A stretch of 64,000 nucleotides of DNA from Psychrilyobacter atlanticus DSM 19335 (GTDB lineage Bacteria; Fusobacteriota; Fusobacteriia; Fusobacteriales; Fusobacteriaceae). The position numbers were made by a program, and so were the translations under genes. Shown here piece after piece: positions 1 to 8,584 of this stretch (the stretch's first letter is position 1; each line of letters starts with the position of its first letter). The stretch lies in contig NZ_KE384547.1 in NCBI RefSeq assembly GCF_000426625.1, positions 2,099,159 to 2,163,158 of the forward strand, read 5' to 3'. The notes beneath the pieces are model-generated. The model was given only the letters and a program-made list of their open reading frames with translations. It was not told the DNA's origin and did not search any database.

Positions 1-1242
1 TAAAATTTGGAATTCTACCTTATCTCCTACAGCTAATTTGTTCTCTAACTTAGCCCAAGCGAAGTCAGATGTATGGATAAATGCATCGATTCCTTCTTCA
101 ACTTCAACGAAAACTCCGTAAGGTTTTGTATCAACTATTGTTCCAGTTGCTTTATCTCCCTCTTTGAATTTCTCATCGATGATAGCCCAAGGATCTACGC
201 TTAATTGCTTGATTCCTAATTTTAATTTCTTGTCTTCAGAGTTTAAATCTAAGATTCTAACTTGTACTTTATCTCCAGCTGAAATAAATTCACCTAAGTT
301 GATTTTCTTGTTGTTCCAAGAGAAATCAGAGATATGAACTAATCCTTCGATTCCGTCTTCTAATTTAACGAAAGCTCCAAATTTAACAATTTTAGTAACT
401 TCTCCTTCAACAGTTGTATCTACAGTATACTTATCTGCTGCTGTTGCCCAAGGATCTTGAGATAATTGTTTGATAGATAATTTAAGACTCTTCTTCTCAG
501 CATCTAATGTGATGATTTGAGCATTGATCTTATCTCCTGCTTTATATAAAGTGTTTAAGTCGTCTACCTTACCCCATGAAATTTCAGAGATATGGATGAA
601 TCCTAATACATTTTCTACTCTTACAGATAATCCAAATTTTAATACACTCTTAACTTCTACTTCAACGATTTGATTTTCGCTTAATTTAGCAAATGCTTCT
701 GCTTCTACCATAGCTACTACATCTCTTCTAGAAACTAATACTTTCTTTCTGTTTCTTTCTGTTTTGATATCTTTAACTATAACTTCTACTTCTAAACCAA
801 TTACGTTTTCTGTAGAATCTTTTCTGATTTGAGATAAAGAGTTAGGCATGAATGCTGAGTGAGCCATTACTTCTACTATATATCCACCATTTACTTTTCT
901 TACGATTTTACCAGTTACTACTTCTTTATTTTCAAGGGCAGCTTCTAATTTAACTACAGCTTCCTCTTGTACAACTGCTCTTCTTGATACTCTGATATGT
1001 CCTTCATCATCACTGTCTTCAGTGATAGCTACTCTGATCATATCTCCTACTTCAAATTCAGTTATTTCTTCAGTTCTAACGATTCCTTCAGTAGCTCCTT
1101 TTATATCTAAGTAAGAATAATCTCTCTCCTTACTAATTATTTCAGCTTCTACTATTTCCCCTCTTTGTACCTGCTTTGGTGCATATTGATTTAACATTTC
1201 CTCAAAGCTTAATTCCTCAAAATTCTCTGTGTTATCAACCAT
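1..1242 (-). CDS. rpsA: 30S ribosomal protein S1 (N-terminal 414 residues; gene runs off the left edge)
   Basis: S1 helps place mRNA on the 30S subunit during initiation. The visible part reads as successive S1/OB-fold repeats of about 70-85 residues, each with the pattern GxVxxVxxFGxFVxLxxGxxGLVHISD; clear examples read KFGAFVKLEDGIEGLVHISD and KPYGVFVEVEEGIDAFIHTS. The ATG at 1242 lies inside the last codons of ispH and is preceded by AGGAGG at 1251-1256, which fixes the start. The reading frame is open to base 1, so the C-terminal repeats are outside the window. It is the last visible gene of ptsI-ptsH-ispH-rpsA. I recall ispH and rpsA being one fused protein in Fusobacterium; here they are separate frames overlapping by 8 nt. 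Confidence 0.95.
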   Translation of the reverse strand, partial: MVDNTENFEELSFEEMLNQYAPKQVQRGEIVEAEIISKERDYSYLDIKGATEGIVRTEEITEFEVGDMIRVAITEDSDDEGHIRVSRRAVVQEEAVVKLEAALENKEVVTGKIVRKVNGGYIVEVMAHSAFMPNSLSQIRKDSTENVIGLEVEVIVKDIKTERNRKKVLVSRRDVVAMVEAEAFAKLSENQIVEVEVKSVLKFGLSVRVENVLGFIHISEISWGKVDDLNTLYKAGDKINAQIITLDAEKKSLKLSIKQLSQDPWATAADKYTVDTTVEGEVTKIVKFGAFVKLEDGIEGLVHISDFSWNNKKINLGEFISAGDKVQVRILDLNSEDKKLKLGIKQLSVDPWAIIDEKFKEGDKATGTIVDTKPYGVFVEVEEGIDAFIHTSDFAWAKLENKLAVGDKVEFQIL

Positions 1243-2110
1243 TACAACGTCCTCCTAATAATATACTTTCTATTTTTTCAACTATTTCATCAGGTGTGGA
1301 AGCACCTGCTGTTATACCTATTCTGTTACCCTTTTCAAACCATTCAAAATCTAGATCTTTATAAGTTTGTATCAGATAGCTCTTTTGGTTTATCCCCTTG
1401 GAGATATTGTATAATTTTTTTGTATTTGAACTATTTTTCCCACCTATAATGAGCATTACATCTACCTCGGTAGATAATTTTTCTACTGCTTTCTGCCTTT
1501 CAAAAGTAGCACCGCAAATAGTATTTCCAACCTTACAGTTTTCATATTTATTTTCTATGTATTCAGTCATCTCTTTATAGAGATTTTTATTTAAAGTAGT
1601 CTGAGCTAATATATAGTATTTTTCTGATTCCTCAAATTTCATCTTTTTTAATTCATCAAAATCTTTTACTACTTTCACATCACATCCGAAAGATATGATC
1701 CCCCTAACCTCAGGATGAAATTCATCTCCTATGAAGATGATCTTATATCCACTTTTTTCATGATTTATAAGTTCTTCCCTACTTCTTTTTACAAAAATAC
1801 ACGCTACATCATACATTCTAACATTTTTTTGATTTAAAATCTCATATATTTTTTTTATTGTTCCATGGGCACGAATTATTACAGAGTCTCCCTGACGGAT
1901 TTCATCTCTTCCCTCTAGAACTTCTTCCTCTGTGACAACTATAATCCCCTTAGACTTTAATTGCTCTATCACCTGTTCATTATGGACTAGCATCCCCAGC
2001 ATGTATATTTTTTGATCTGATTTTATGGTTTCAGCTAGATCTACAGCTTCCTTTACACCAAAACAAAAGCCCATCTTCTCTGCTCTTTTTAATATATAAT
2101 TATTCTTCAT
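1235..2110 (-). CDS. ispH: 4-hydroxy-3-methylbut-2-enyl diphosphate reductase (IspH/LytB)
   Basis: Last enzyme of the MEP isoprenoid pathway: a [4Fe-4S] reductase converting HMBPP to IPP and DMAPP. The 291 residues match the family length. The three cluster cysteines are present: C16 in MGFCFGV, C104 in DVACIFV and C199 in NTICGAT. The HPEV histidine is H132, and AHGT and ASTPDE motifs are also present. Around the second cysteine the usual DATCP is replaced by DVACI, an unusual change next to an otherwise intact active site. The start overlaps the end of ptsH by 11 nt and has no strong Shine-Dalgarno, suggesting translational coupling. The end overlaps rpsA by 8 nt. Confidence 0.93.
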   Translation of the reverse strand: MKNNYILKRAEKMGFCFGVKEAVDLAETIKSDQKIYMLGMLVHNEQVIEQLKSKGIIVVTEEEVLEGRDEIRQGDSVIIRAHGTIKKIYEILNQKNVRMYDVACIFVKRSREELINHEKSGYKIIFIGDEFHPEVRGIISFGCDVKVVKDFDELKKMKFEESEKYYILAQTTLNKNLYKEMTEYIENKYENCKVGNTICGATFERQKAVEKLSTEVDVMLIIGGKNSSNTKKLYNISKGINQKSYLIQTYKDLDFEWFEKGNRIGITAGASTPDEIVEKIESILLGGRCNG

Positions 2111-2369
2111 TAAAGGTGTCTACTTCTACTAATTTTTTTAGTGCTTCTAATGCTGCACCTTCATCTTCACCGTCTGCTGTGATAGTTAATGTTCTTCCCT
2201 GCTCTGCAGCTAACAGCATAAGACCCATGATACTCTTTCCATTTATTTCTTCGTCATCACAAATAACCATTATCTCTGAATCATATTCAGTAGCTATCTG
2301 TACAAATAATGAAGATGGTCTGGCATGTAATCCTGCTTTATTTTTAATCTCTACGTCTATCGTTTTCAA
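2100..2369 (-). CDS. ptsH: Phosphocarrier protein HPr
   Basis: Small cytoplasmic phosphocarrier that passes phosphate from enzyme I to EIIA domains. At 89 residues it has the usual length. H15 lies in AGLHARP and the regulatory serine S46 lies in GKSIMGL, so both the enzyme I site and the HPr-kinase-type site are present. The start codon is TTG at 2369 with AGGTGA at 2376-2381. It begins 26 nt inside the end of ptsI. No sugar EIIB/EIIC genes are in this window; the only EIIA-like partner here is the EIIA-CBS protein at 28254. Confidence 0.95.
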   Translation of the reverse strand: MKTIDVEIKNKAGLHARPSSLFVQIATEYDSEIMVICDDEEINGKSIMGLMLLAAEQGRTLTITADGEDEGAALEALKKLVEVDTFNEE

Positions 2370-4113
2370 CTGTAATCACCTCTATATATTCTTTTAGAAT
2401 CTCTTTAACTTCCTTTCCATTATTACATTTTAGTAATTTAGGTTTTAGTTTGTTTTGGAGATCTCTTCTATCTAATCTTAAAATTGTTCTCTTTGCCATG
2501 GGTATATAAGTCGATAACATACTGAACCTATCTATCCCAAAACTCATAAGGGCTGCTATAGCCATTGGATCATTAGCCATCTCTCCGCAGACACTTATTT
2601 TCTTCTTTTGCCTTATAGCTTCTTCAGCTATATGATTTATAGTCCGAAGAACTGCAGGTTCAAAATAATCATTCAGATAAGCAACATCGGCGCTTAGCCT
2701 GTCTGCTGCCATGACATACTGAGTAAGATCATTAGTTCCCAGACTAAAGAAATCTACATACTTTGAAAATTTATCTATCAAGAATGCAGTCGAAGGGACC
2801 TCTACCATTACCCCAGTTTCTATATAACCAGCATATTCTAACCCTTCTTCTTTCAACTCTTTTTTTACTGAAGCCAGTATTTTCTTTATTTGAATTATCT
2901 CCTGTAGATTAGATATCATAGGAAACATAACTTTTATTTTTCTATCCTTTGCTACCCTTAGGATTGCCCTTAACTGAGTTCTAAAGATATTTTCATGGGC
3001 CAGGGTAAATCTGATCCCTCTAAATCCTAAAAATGGATTTTCTTCAAAAGGCATCTCATAATAAGGAAGTTGTTTATCTGCTCCTATATCCAGAGTTCTT
3101 ATAATGAGCTCTCTCTCTCCCTCTAATTTTTCCACTTTTTTATAGGCTCTTTCATATAGCTCTATCTGCTGTTGCTCTGTAGGGAAAAATTTACTTTCCA
3201 TATATAGAAATTCTGTTCTGAGAAGTCCTACCCCATCTGCCATACTATTATTTAGTGACAGAAGATCTGTTATCCCACCAATATTGGCATTTAAGACTAT
3301 CTCTTTACCATCTTTAGTTACAGCAGGCAGGCCCTTTAATTTTTTATTCTCTTCCCTTATGGCCAGTAACTTTGCTTTTTCTTTCTTATATTCTATAATT
3401 TGCTCATCTGTAGGATCTTTGATTACACAAGGTTCACCTTTTCTGGTATCCAATATTATCTTGTTTTTCCATTCCATTCGAGATACATTTTTTACCCCCA
3501 TAAGGGTAGGTATCCCAAAAGTCTTAGCTAAGATAGCCACATGTGAAGTTGCCCCACTATATTCAGTAACTATTCCCAATAAATTGATCTTATCATGATG
3601 CATCTTAAATAGTTCCGACGGAAGGATCTCCTTGGTTACTAGGATCTTATTATCTAATTCATGCAATTCACAGTTTTCCACCATTAACTGCCCTATTATC
3701 TTTTCTCCAACGTCTTGGATATCTACAGCTCTCTGTCTATAAACAGGATCTTTCATGTCTTTAAACATATCTACATAAAATTCCACTACATCTGCTACAA
3801 TTTTTTCAATATTAACTAATTCTTTTTTTAATCTTTTACCTATCTCTGATAATAATACTGGGTCATCTAATATCATAAGATGTACATTTAGGATCTTTAA
3901 ATCATTGCTTTTTACTTTTCCTTTTAACGACGATTTTAAAAATTTAAGTTCTTGTTTGGCATCTCTTATTGCCGCCTCAAATCTCTTTATCTCATCTTCT
4001 AGCATATGTGGCTCTATCTTGTATTCCTCTAGTGCTGCCTGTTTTTTCCCTCTTAGATATGGTTCCCCTATTACTATACCTTCAAAAATAGCCTTTCCCA
4101 TTATCTTTTCCAT
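2344..4113 (-). CDS. ptsI: Phosphoenolpyruvate-protein phosphotransferase (PTS enzyme I)
   Basis: Autophosphorylates from phosphoenolpyruvate and phosphorylates HPr. The 589 residues have the family layout: N-terminal HPr-binding/phosphohistidine part with H191 in GATSHVAI, then the PEP-utiliser barrel with DGVGLLRTEFLYM, FSLGTNDLTQY and the catalytic cysteine in VCGEMANDP. AAGGGG sits about 7 nt before the ATG at 4113. It is the first gene of the ptsI-ptsH-ispH-rpsA chain, so sugar signalling, isoprenoid synthesis and a ribosomal protein appear to share one transcript. Confidence 0.95.
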   Translation of the reverse strand: MEKIMGKAIFEGIVIGEPYLRGKKQAALEEYKIEPHMLEDEIKRFEAAIRDAKQELKFLKSSLKGKVKSNDLKILNVHLMILDDPVLLSEIGKRLKKELVNIEKIVADVVEFYVDMFKDMKDPVYRQRAVDIQDVGEKIIGQLMVENCELHELDNKILVTKEILPSELFKMHHDKINLLGIVTEYSGATSHVAILAKTFGIPTLMGVKNVSRMEWKNKIILDTRKGEPCVIKDPTDEQIIEYKKEKAKLLAIREENKKLKGLPAVTKDGKEIVLNANIGGITDLLSLNNSMADGVGLLRTEFLYMESKFFPTEQQQIELYERAYKKVEKLEGERELIIRTLDIGADKQLPYYEMPFEENPFLGFRGIRFTLAHENIFRTQLRAILRVAKDRKIKVMFPMISNLQEIIQIKKILASVKKELKEEGLEYAGYIETGVMVEVPSTAFLIDKFSKYVDFFSLGTNDLTQYVMAADRLSADVAYLNDYFEPAVLRTINHIAEEAIRQKKKISVCGEMANDPMAIAALMSFGIDRFSMLSTYIPMAKRTILRLDRRDLQNKLKPKLLKCNNGKEVKEILKEYIEVITVENDRRRD

Positions 4114-4146
4114 ATACTTACCCCTTTTAATTTATTATCTCTTATA

Positions 4147-4175
4147 ATTATATTCCATTTTCGTAGTTTTTTCAA
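4147..4175 (-). promoter_or_regulatory. Sigma70-type promoter for ptsI-ptsH-ispH-rpsA
   Basis: On the minus strand TTGAAA (4170-4175) and TATAAT (4147-4152) are separated by 17 nt, with the ptsI start about 35 nt downstream. Seen directly; use as a promoter is inferred. Confidence 0.75.
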
Positions 4176-4263
4176 GAAGTTCTGTAATTATCGTAAGAAT
4201 ATATAACACTAAATATTACAAGTAATAATTCGTCTCCTAATTTATTTTTTAGAGACAAAAAGT

Positions 4264-4313
4264 AACGTGACATTGTATCTAGACAGGCACAATCTAGATT
4301 TTTATAATTTTTA
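4264..4313 (+). repeat. 50-nt dispersed hairpin element, copy A
   Basis: This sequence matches 52572-52621 at 42 of 50 positions in the same strand orientation. Seven of the eight differences are transitions. The middle forms a hairpin with stem ATCTAGA/TCTAGAT and loop CAGGCACAA, followed by a T-rich tail. It lies between the glp-type operon terminator and the ptsI promoter region, outside any gene I accept. Function unknown. Confidence 0.65.
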
Positions 4314-4354
4314 GAAATTTTGGTGATACTTCTTGTGATTAGTTTTTCCAAAAC

Positions 4355-4394
4355 TAAAAAAGATAGAGTTTTCAATTGAGAAAACTCTATCTTT
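4355..4394 (-). terminator. Intrinsic terminator of the glycerol-3-phosphate operon
   Basis: A near-perfect 14-15 bp stem (AAGATAGAGTTTTC and its complement) with loop AATTGA sits 6 nt beyond the stop at 4400. On the minus strand it is followed by a T run. Confidence 0.85.
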
Positions 4395-4399
4395 ATAAT

Positions 4400-4744
4400 T
4401 TACATATCTCTTGTTATTACTATATTTACCCCTGTATCAAAAATATTTTCACTGACAATATCTCCCATCTTTACCGGAGATTTAACCTCTAAGGTATTTA
4501 TCAAATCCATACATTTAAAGTTTAACTCTTTAGGGATATCTCCTGCTGTTTTTACAGGTACCCTGTTATGAATTCCACCTGATATCTTAATCGTTGAAGT
4601 TACTACACGGGTAGGAGCAGTCAATTCTTTTTTACCGTATACAGCTCCTCTAGGACACTGATTTCCTGTTGTTTTGTAGTCATTTTGTTCGTCTACCTCT
4701 ATATGACATCCCATTGGACAAACTATACATATTAGTTTTTTCAT
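4400..4744 (-). CDS. DUF1667 family protein, cysteine-motif partner of the G3P dehydrogenase
   Basis: A 114-residue protein of the DUF1667 type, normally encoded next to GlpA-like dehydrogenases. Four N-terminal cysteines, C6, C9 and C13 in CIVCPMGC and C30 in NQCPRG, look like a [4Fe-4S] ligand set. By family context it probably serves as an electron-transfer subunit in place of GlpC, but that role is inferred. It lies 11 nt after the FAD/NAD oxidoreductase gene and is the last gene of a three-gene operon ending at the 4355-4394 terminator. Confidence 0.8.
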   Translation of the reverse strand: MKKLICIVCPMGCHIEVDEQNDYKTTGNQCPRGAVYGKKELTAPTRVVTSTIKISGGIHNRVPVKTAGDIPKELNFKCMDLINTLEVKSPVKMGDIVSENIFDTGVNIVITRDM

Positions 4745-4755
4745 CTATTCTCCTC

Positions 4756-6009
4756 CTATCTCTTTATTGTAACTTCGATCTTATTTGTTTTGATCTTATC
4801 CATAAATACTTTTGGAATCATTATTTTTTCCATCTCTCCAGGGGCCATATGAGATTTTTTCAAACTCATTATTGTTTCATCCCCACATCTTACTTCTAAT
4901 TTTACATCTTTAAATACTTCTCTAACTCTCATAAATACTTCTAAACCTTTATCTACATTTTCTTTTCTAAATTTTTGAGGAACTGTATAGCTGACACCGT
5001 TAGTTCCATCTATCTCTACAAATTCTTCATTTCTTTTAATTTCATTTTTTATATATTTAGCAGCATTTATCCCTGCTCTTCTAGATTCAGCACTTACGAA
5101 ATCTACTAAGTCATGTACATGAACTACATTTCCACATGCAAATATTCCTTCAATAGATGTTTCCATAGACTCATTTACAATAGGTCCTGATGTTCTTCTA
5201 TCTAATACAATCCCTGCATTTCTAGAAAGATCATTCTCTGGGATTAATCCTACAGATAATAATAGTGTATCTACATCATAGTTGATCTCAGTTCCTGGAA
5301 TAGGTTTTCTGTTCTCATCGACCTTTGCTACTGTTACCCTTTCTAGTCTACCGTCACCTTTTACATTTGTAACTGTATGACTGAGTAGTAATGGTATATC
5401 ATAATCTTCTAAACACTGTACTATATTACGAGTAAGTCCACCTGAGTAAGGCATAAGTTCCACTACAGCTTCTACTTTTGCTCCCTCTAATGTCATCCTT
5501 CTAGCCATGATAAGTCCGATATCTCCAGATCCTAAGATAACTACTTTTTTTCCTACCATATATCCTTCCATATTTACAAATCTTTGAGCCGTTCCTGCTG
5601 TAAATATTCCTGCTGGTCTATCTCCTGGAATCGCTATAGCTCCCCTTGTTCTTTCTCTACATCCCATAGCTAAAACTATCGCTTGAGCTTCTATCTCCAT
5701 ATATCCGTCTACAGAGTTGATAGCCTGTATTTTTTTCTCCGCACTTACATCTAGTACCATTGTATCTAATTTATATTCTATTCCCTGTTCAGCCATTTGA
5801 TTTATAAATCTTTGAGCATATTCAGGTCCTGTAAGTTCCTCTTTAAACTCATGTAATCCAAATCCATTATGGATACACTGCTGCAAGATCCCTCCTAATT
5901 CATTATCTCTTTCAATAATAAGTACTTCTTTAATCCCATTTTTTTTAGCTTCTATTGCTGCAGCCAGCCCTGCCGGTCCACCACCTAATACTACTAATTC
6001 ATATTTCAT
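4756..6009 (-). CDS. FAD-dependent pyridine nucleotide oxidoreductase, glp-operon partner
   Basis: A 417-residue flavoprotein with two dinucleotide folds. The N-terminal FAD site is LGGGPAGLAAAIEA, an internal NAD(P)-binding site reads ILGSGDIGLIMARRM, and a C-terminal FAD-contact motif reads GIFACGNVVHVHD. A GGILQQCIHNG segment carries a cysteine near the flavin. Proteins of this type sit between a GlpA-like dehydrogenase and a DUF1667 protein, and are thought to pass electrons from glycerol-3-phosphate oxidation onward; the exact acceptor is not known from sequence. GGAGG lies upstream of the ATG at 6009. There is a 154-nt gap to the upstream gene, holding a dispersed repeat. Confidence 0.82.
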   Translation of the reverse strand: MKYELVVLGGGPAGLAAAIEAKKNGIKEVLIIERDNELGGILQQCIHNGFGLHEFKEELTGPEYAQRFINQMAEQGIEYKLDTMVLDVSAEKKIQAINSVDGYMEIEAQAIVLAMGCRERTRGAIAIPGDRPAGIFTAGTAQRFVNMEGYMVGKKVVILGSGDIGLIMARRMTLEGAKVEAVVELMPYSGGLTRNIVQCLEDYDIPLLLSHTVTNVKGDGRLERVTVAKVDENRKPIPGTEINYDVDTLLLSVGLIPENDLSRNAGIVLDRRTSGPIVNESMETSIEGIFACGNVVHVHDLVDFVSAESRRAGINAAKYIKNEIKRNEEFVEIDGTNGVSYTVPQKFRKENVDKGLEVFMRVREVFKDVKLEVRCGDETIMSLKKSHMAPGEMEKIMIPKVFMDKIKTNKIEVTIKR

Positions 6010-6072
6010 CTATTTCCTCCAAAATTATAGTTTAATTTTAAATTCCTTTCTCTTCGGTGTTTCCACAAGGTC

Positions 6073-6128
6073 ACGAATATTAAAAATTTCTTATAGTTAA
6101 AAAGAATTTTCTAAATGTGATATTAGAG
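6073..6128. repeat. Degenerate dispersed repeat, copy 1
   Basis: About 55 nt resembling 40406-40458, sharing ACGA-TATTAAAA, CTTATA, AAATGT and ATTAGAG blocks in the same order with small gaps, at roughly three-quarters identity by eye. It fills most of the 6010-6163 gap inside the glp-type operon. Function unknown; it may be a decayed mobile repeat. Confidence 0.45.
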
Positions 6129-6163
6129 GAAACTATTGTACTACCTCAGATATTTTCTTGAAT

Positions 6164-7597
6164 TTATTTTTTAGTTTCTCCAGTTAATATGTATGAATCT
6201 GCCTTATCTAATACAATTTCTTCCAAACTTTTCCCTAATTCACGAGCTAAGATCTCTTGTATTCTAGGACCACAGAATCCACCTTGACACCTTCCCATTC
6301 CTGGTCTGCATCTTTTTTTCACACCATCTACTGTAGTCGCTCCTACATTTCTATGAATAGAATCTATTATTTCACCCTCAGTGATATTTTCACATCTACA
6401 TATCATGTTTCCATATCTTCTGTCCTGGTTGATTAATTCTGCTTTTTTTTCAGCAGTTTCACTTATAAATTCATAGTGTTTTTTTCTGTTAGGCTTAAAC
6501 TCTTTATTTAATTCTACATCTCCTAAGATCTTTTTAGCTATCTCTACCACGTCTGCTGCAATAGCTGGAGCTGATGATAATCCTGGTGATTTTATTCCTG
6601 CTACATCTATAAATCCTTTAGCTCCCTCTACCTCTTCAATTATAAAGTCGTTTGTACTAGGCTGAGCTCTAAGTCCTGCAAAGTTTCTGATACCTTCTCT
6701 GAAATTTAACTCCTTTATAGATTTTAATGCGTGTTCCCTTACAAAATCTAATCTTTCTGCTGTAGTAGCTAAGTTAGCTCTGTCACTTAGATCCTCAGCA
6801 TCTGGTCCTGCCAATACATTTCCATGAACTGTAGGAGTTACTAAAACACCCTTTCCTAATTTAGTAGGACATTGGAATATTACGTGATTAACTAATTCTC
6901 CCTGTGTTTTGTCTAAAACGAAATATTGTCCCCTTCTAGGAGTTATTTTAAATGTTTCCTCTGCTACCATTCCATGTATTTTGTCTGCATATACTCCAGA
7001 AGCATTTATGATACATCTAGTTTCATAATCTCTTTGGTTTGTGATTACTCTATATCCACCCTCTATTTTTTCTATATTCAAAACTTCTGTATTTAAGTCT
7101 AATTTCACACCATTATCTACAGCATTTTCCATAAGTGCTATAGTCATCTCCCATGGTCCTACTACTCCACCTGTAGGAGCTAATAGTGCCGCAACTGCAT
7201 CTTCATTTATCTTTGGTTCAACTTTTTGTAATTCTTCTTTCTCTATTATTCTTACACCTGGAATATTATTTTCTATTCCTCTTTGTAATAATTCTTCTAT
7301 ATGAGCTCTTTCCTCTTCACTGTTTGCAACTACCAATGATCCTATTCTTTTGAATGGAAAGTCTAATTCCTCACTTAATTTATCAAACATTGCATTTCCC
7401 AAGGCATTATATTTAGCCATCAAAGTTCCCTCTGTAGCATCGTATCCTGCATGTACAATGGCTGAATTCGCCTTAGTTGTTCCATTGGCTACATCTGTTT
7501 CCTTATCTAATACCACCACATTCAGACTATATTTTGAAAGTTCCCTTGCTATAGATCCCCCTATTATTCCTGCCCCTACTATTAAAATATCTTGCAT
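6164..7597 (-). CDS. Glycerol-3-phosphate dehydrogenase-like FAD oxidoreductase with C-terminal [2Fe-2S] domain
   Basis: A 477-residue DAO-family flavoprotein related to GlpA, oxidising glycerol-3-phosphate to dihydroxyacetone phosphate by family assignment. The N-terminus MQDILIVGAGIIGGSIAREL is the FAD-binding site. The C-terminus is a Bfd-like [2Fe-2S] domain with cysteines in MICRCEN, KRCRPG, GRCQGG and FCGPR. An in-frame upstream start at 7657 exists, but AAGGAGG at 7603-7609 directly precedes the ATG at 7597, so the shorter form is chosen. First gene of the operon with the 4756 and 4400 genes. Its leader contains a terminator hairpin behind a clear promoter, suggesting regulated antitermination. 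Confidence 0.85.
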   Translation of the reverse strand: MQDILIVGAGIIGGSIARELSKYSLNVVVLDKETDVANGTTKANSAIVHAGYDATEGTLMAKYNALGNAMFDKLSEELDFPFKRIGSLVVANSEEERAHIEELLQRGIENNIPGVRIIEKEELQKVEPKINEDAVAALLAPTGGVVGPWEMTIALMENAVDNGVKLDLNTEVLNIEKIEGGYRVITNQRDYETRCIINASGVYADKIHGMVAEETFKITPRRGQYFVLDKTQGELVNHVIFQCPTKLGKGVLVTPTVHGNVLAGPDAEDLSDRANLATTAERLDFVREHALKSIKELNFREGIRNFAGLRAQPSTNDFIIEEVEGAKGFIDVAGIKSPGLSSAPAIAADVVEIAKKILGDVELNKEFKPNRKKHYEFISETAEKKAELINQDRRYGNMICRCENITEGEIIDSIHRNVGATTVDGVKKRCRPGMGRCQGGFCGPRIQEILARELGKSLEEIVLDKADSYILTGETKK

Positions 7598-7634
7598 TGC
7601 TACCTCCTTAAAAATAACTAAATCTAATTTTATT

Positions 7635-7689
7635 TGAAAACAAAAATAGCTGAACAAAACAGAATACGTATACTCTGTTTTGTCCAGCT
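7635..7689 (-). terminator. Leader terminator/attenuator of the G3P dehydrogenase operon
   Basis: Two 19-nt arms (7648-7666 and 7671-7689) pair almost perfectly around CGTA. On the minus strand a T-rich tract follows (7635-7647). The promoter at 7726-7754 lies upstream and the start codon about 40 nt downstream, so the hairpin is inside the mRNA leader. Immediately 5' of it is CTAGAGATGAAGAG (7690-7703), similar to the sequence before the glpQ leader hairpin. It could also end mgtC transcripts. Confidence 0.75.
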
Positions 7690-7725
7690 CTCTTCATCTC
7701 TAGCTTCTATTCAATTTATACCATA

Positions 7726-7754
7726 ATTATACACTATAACCCTTATTTTTACAA
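7726..7754 (-). promoter_or_regulatory. Sigma70-type promoter of the G3P dehydrogenase operon
   Basis: TTGTAA (7749-7754) and TATAAT (7726-7731) on the minus strand, 17 nt apart. Transcription would start near 7719, giving a leader of about 120 nt that includes the 7635-7689 hairpin. Confidence 0.75.
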
Positions 7755-7796
7755 TTTTTATTTAATTTTCTATTTATTATTCTTTAAAACCTTTTT

Positions 7797-8516
7797 TTAA
7801 TTAATCCGGGTTACACTTATAACTTCTTCAAATTTCCTTATTATGTTGAAAAAATATTTTGAACTTACATATTTAGGCAGTGAAAAATGCATTACTTTTT
7901 TTATAAGGATGCGTTCTCCATCATCTATCTCACTTATTTTTTTATCTACAACTATCTTTATATCCTTTTCTTTGGCAATCTCCTTAATTATACTCTCTAA
8001 GTCGTCACTTTGTTCGTACTCTAAGATCACCTTCTTTATCTTCCTCTTCTCAATAAATGTCGTTTCAATCTTTTTCATCAGATACGACAGTAATAATATC
8101 ATGGCAGAAGCTGGGAGGATAAAAGGATAAAATCCATACCCTATTCCTATTCCTAATATTGCTACAAGCCAAAGTGTCGCGGCAGTAGTTAGACCCCTGA
8201 CCTTGTCTCCCCCTGTCATAATTACCCCAGCACCTAAAAATCCCAGCCCTGATATAACCTGAGCTGTCAGTCTGGTAGGATCGGCTTTTACATTACCTAT
8301 ATTCAACCCTGCTTCGGCTGTTTTATTAGATATCATAAGCTGGATTACCGATACTATTGCAGCTCCTGCACAGGCCAGCATATTTGTTTTCATTCCTGCA
8401 GGTTTCCCACGACTTTTTCTCTCTAATCCAAACAATGCCCCAACTACGCAGGCTATAAATACTCGAAGCATAAATTCATATAAACTCATTCCATAAAGCG
8501 TCATTATCATTTCCAT
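7797..8516 (-). CDS. mgtC: MgtC/SapB family membrane protein
   Basis: A 239-residue inner-membrane protein of the MgtC/SapB family, linked elsewhere to magnesium limitation and to modulation of the F-type ATPase; the role here is not shown. The N-terminal half has about four membrane segments with the family signatures GLERKSRGKPAGMKTNMLAC and GLGFLGAGVIMTGG. The C-terminal part after residue 150 is a soluble domain of about 85 residues. GGGAG lies upstream of the ATG at 8516. The short leader holds two stable hairpins (8537-8570). Confidence 0.88.
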   Translation of the reverse strand: MEMIMTLYGMSLYEFMLRVFIACVVGALFGLERKSRGKPAGMKTNMLACAGAAIVSVIQLMISNKTAEAGLNIGNVKADPTRLTAQVISGLGFLGAGVIMTGGDKVRGLTTAATLWLVAILGIGIGYGFYPFILPASAMILLLSYLMKKIETTFIEKRKIKKVILEYEQSDDLESIIKEIAKEKDIKIVVDKKISEIDDGERILIKKVMHFSLPKYVSSKYFFNIIRKFEEVISVTRIN

Positions 8517-8536
8517 AATTTATCCACTCCCTGCAC

Positions 8537-8570
8537 GGGCTACCCTAGCCCTAATCCATCCTTAACGGAT
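8537..8570 (-). promoter_or_regulatory. Two tandem hairpins in the mgtC leader
   Basis: On the minus strand ATCC-GTTAA-GGAT (8558-8570) is followed by the perfect stem GGGCTA-GGG-TAGCCC (8537-8551), ending about 20 nt before the mgtC start. No T run follows, so this is not a simple terminator. It may be a structured leader, but I do not recognise a known riboswitch class. Confidence 0.4.
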
Positions 8571-8584
8571 ACCATCTACTATAT

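Noticed and set aside
2116-2397. 93-codon plus-strand ORF opposite ptsH
   Set aside because: Complement shadow of ptsH with no ribosome site; many similar antisense ORFs across the window were dropped for the same reason.
4264-4313. Dispersed element considered as a terminator or tRNA-like gene
   Set aside because: No gene ends into it on the plus strand, its T tract is weak in copy B, and no acceptor or anticodon arms can be drawn.
4172-4375. 67-codon minus-strand ORF between ptsI and the DUF1667 gene
   Set aside because: It begins inside the glp-operon terminator, has no ribosome site, and contains the dispersed hairpin element and the ptsI promoter region.
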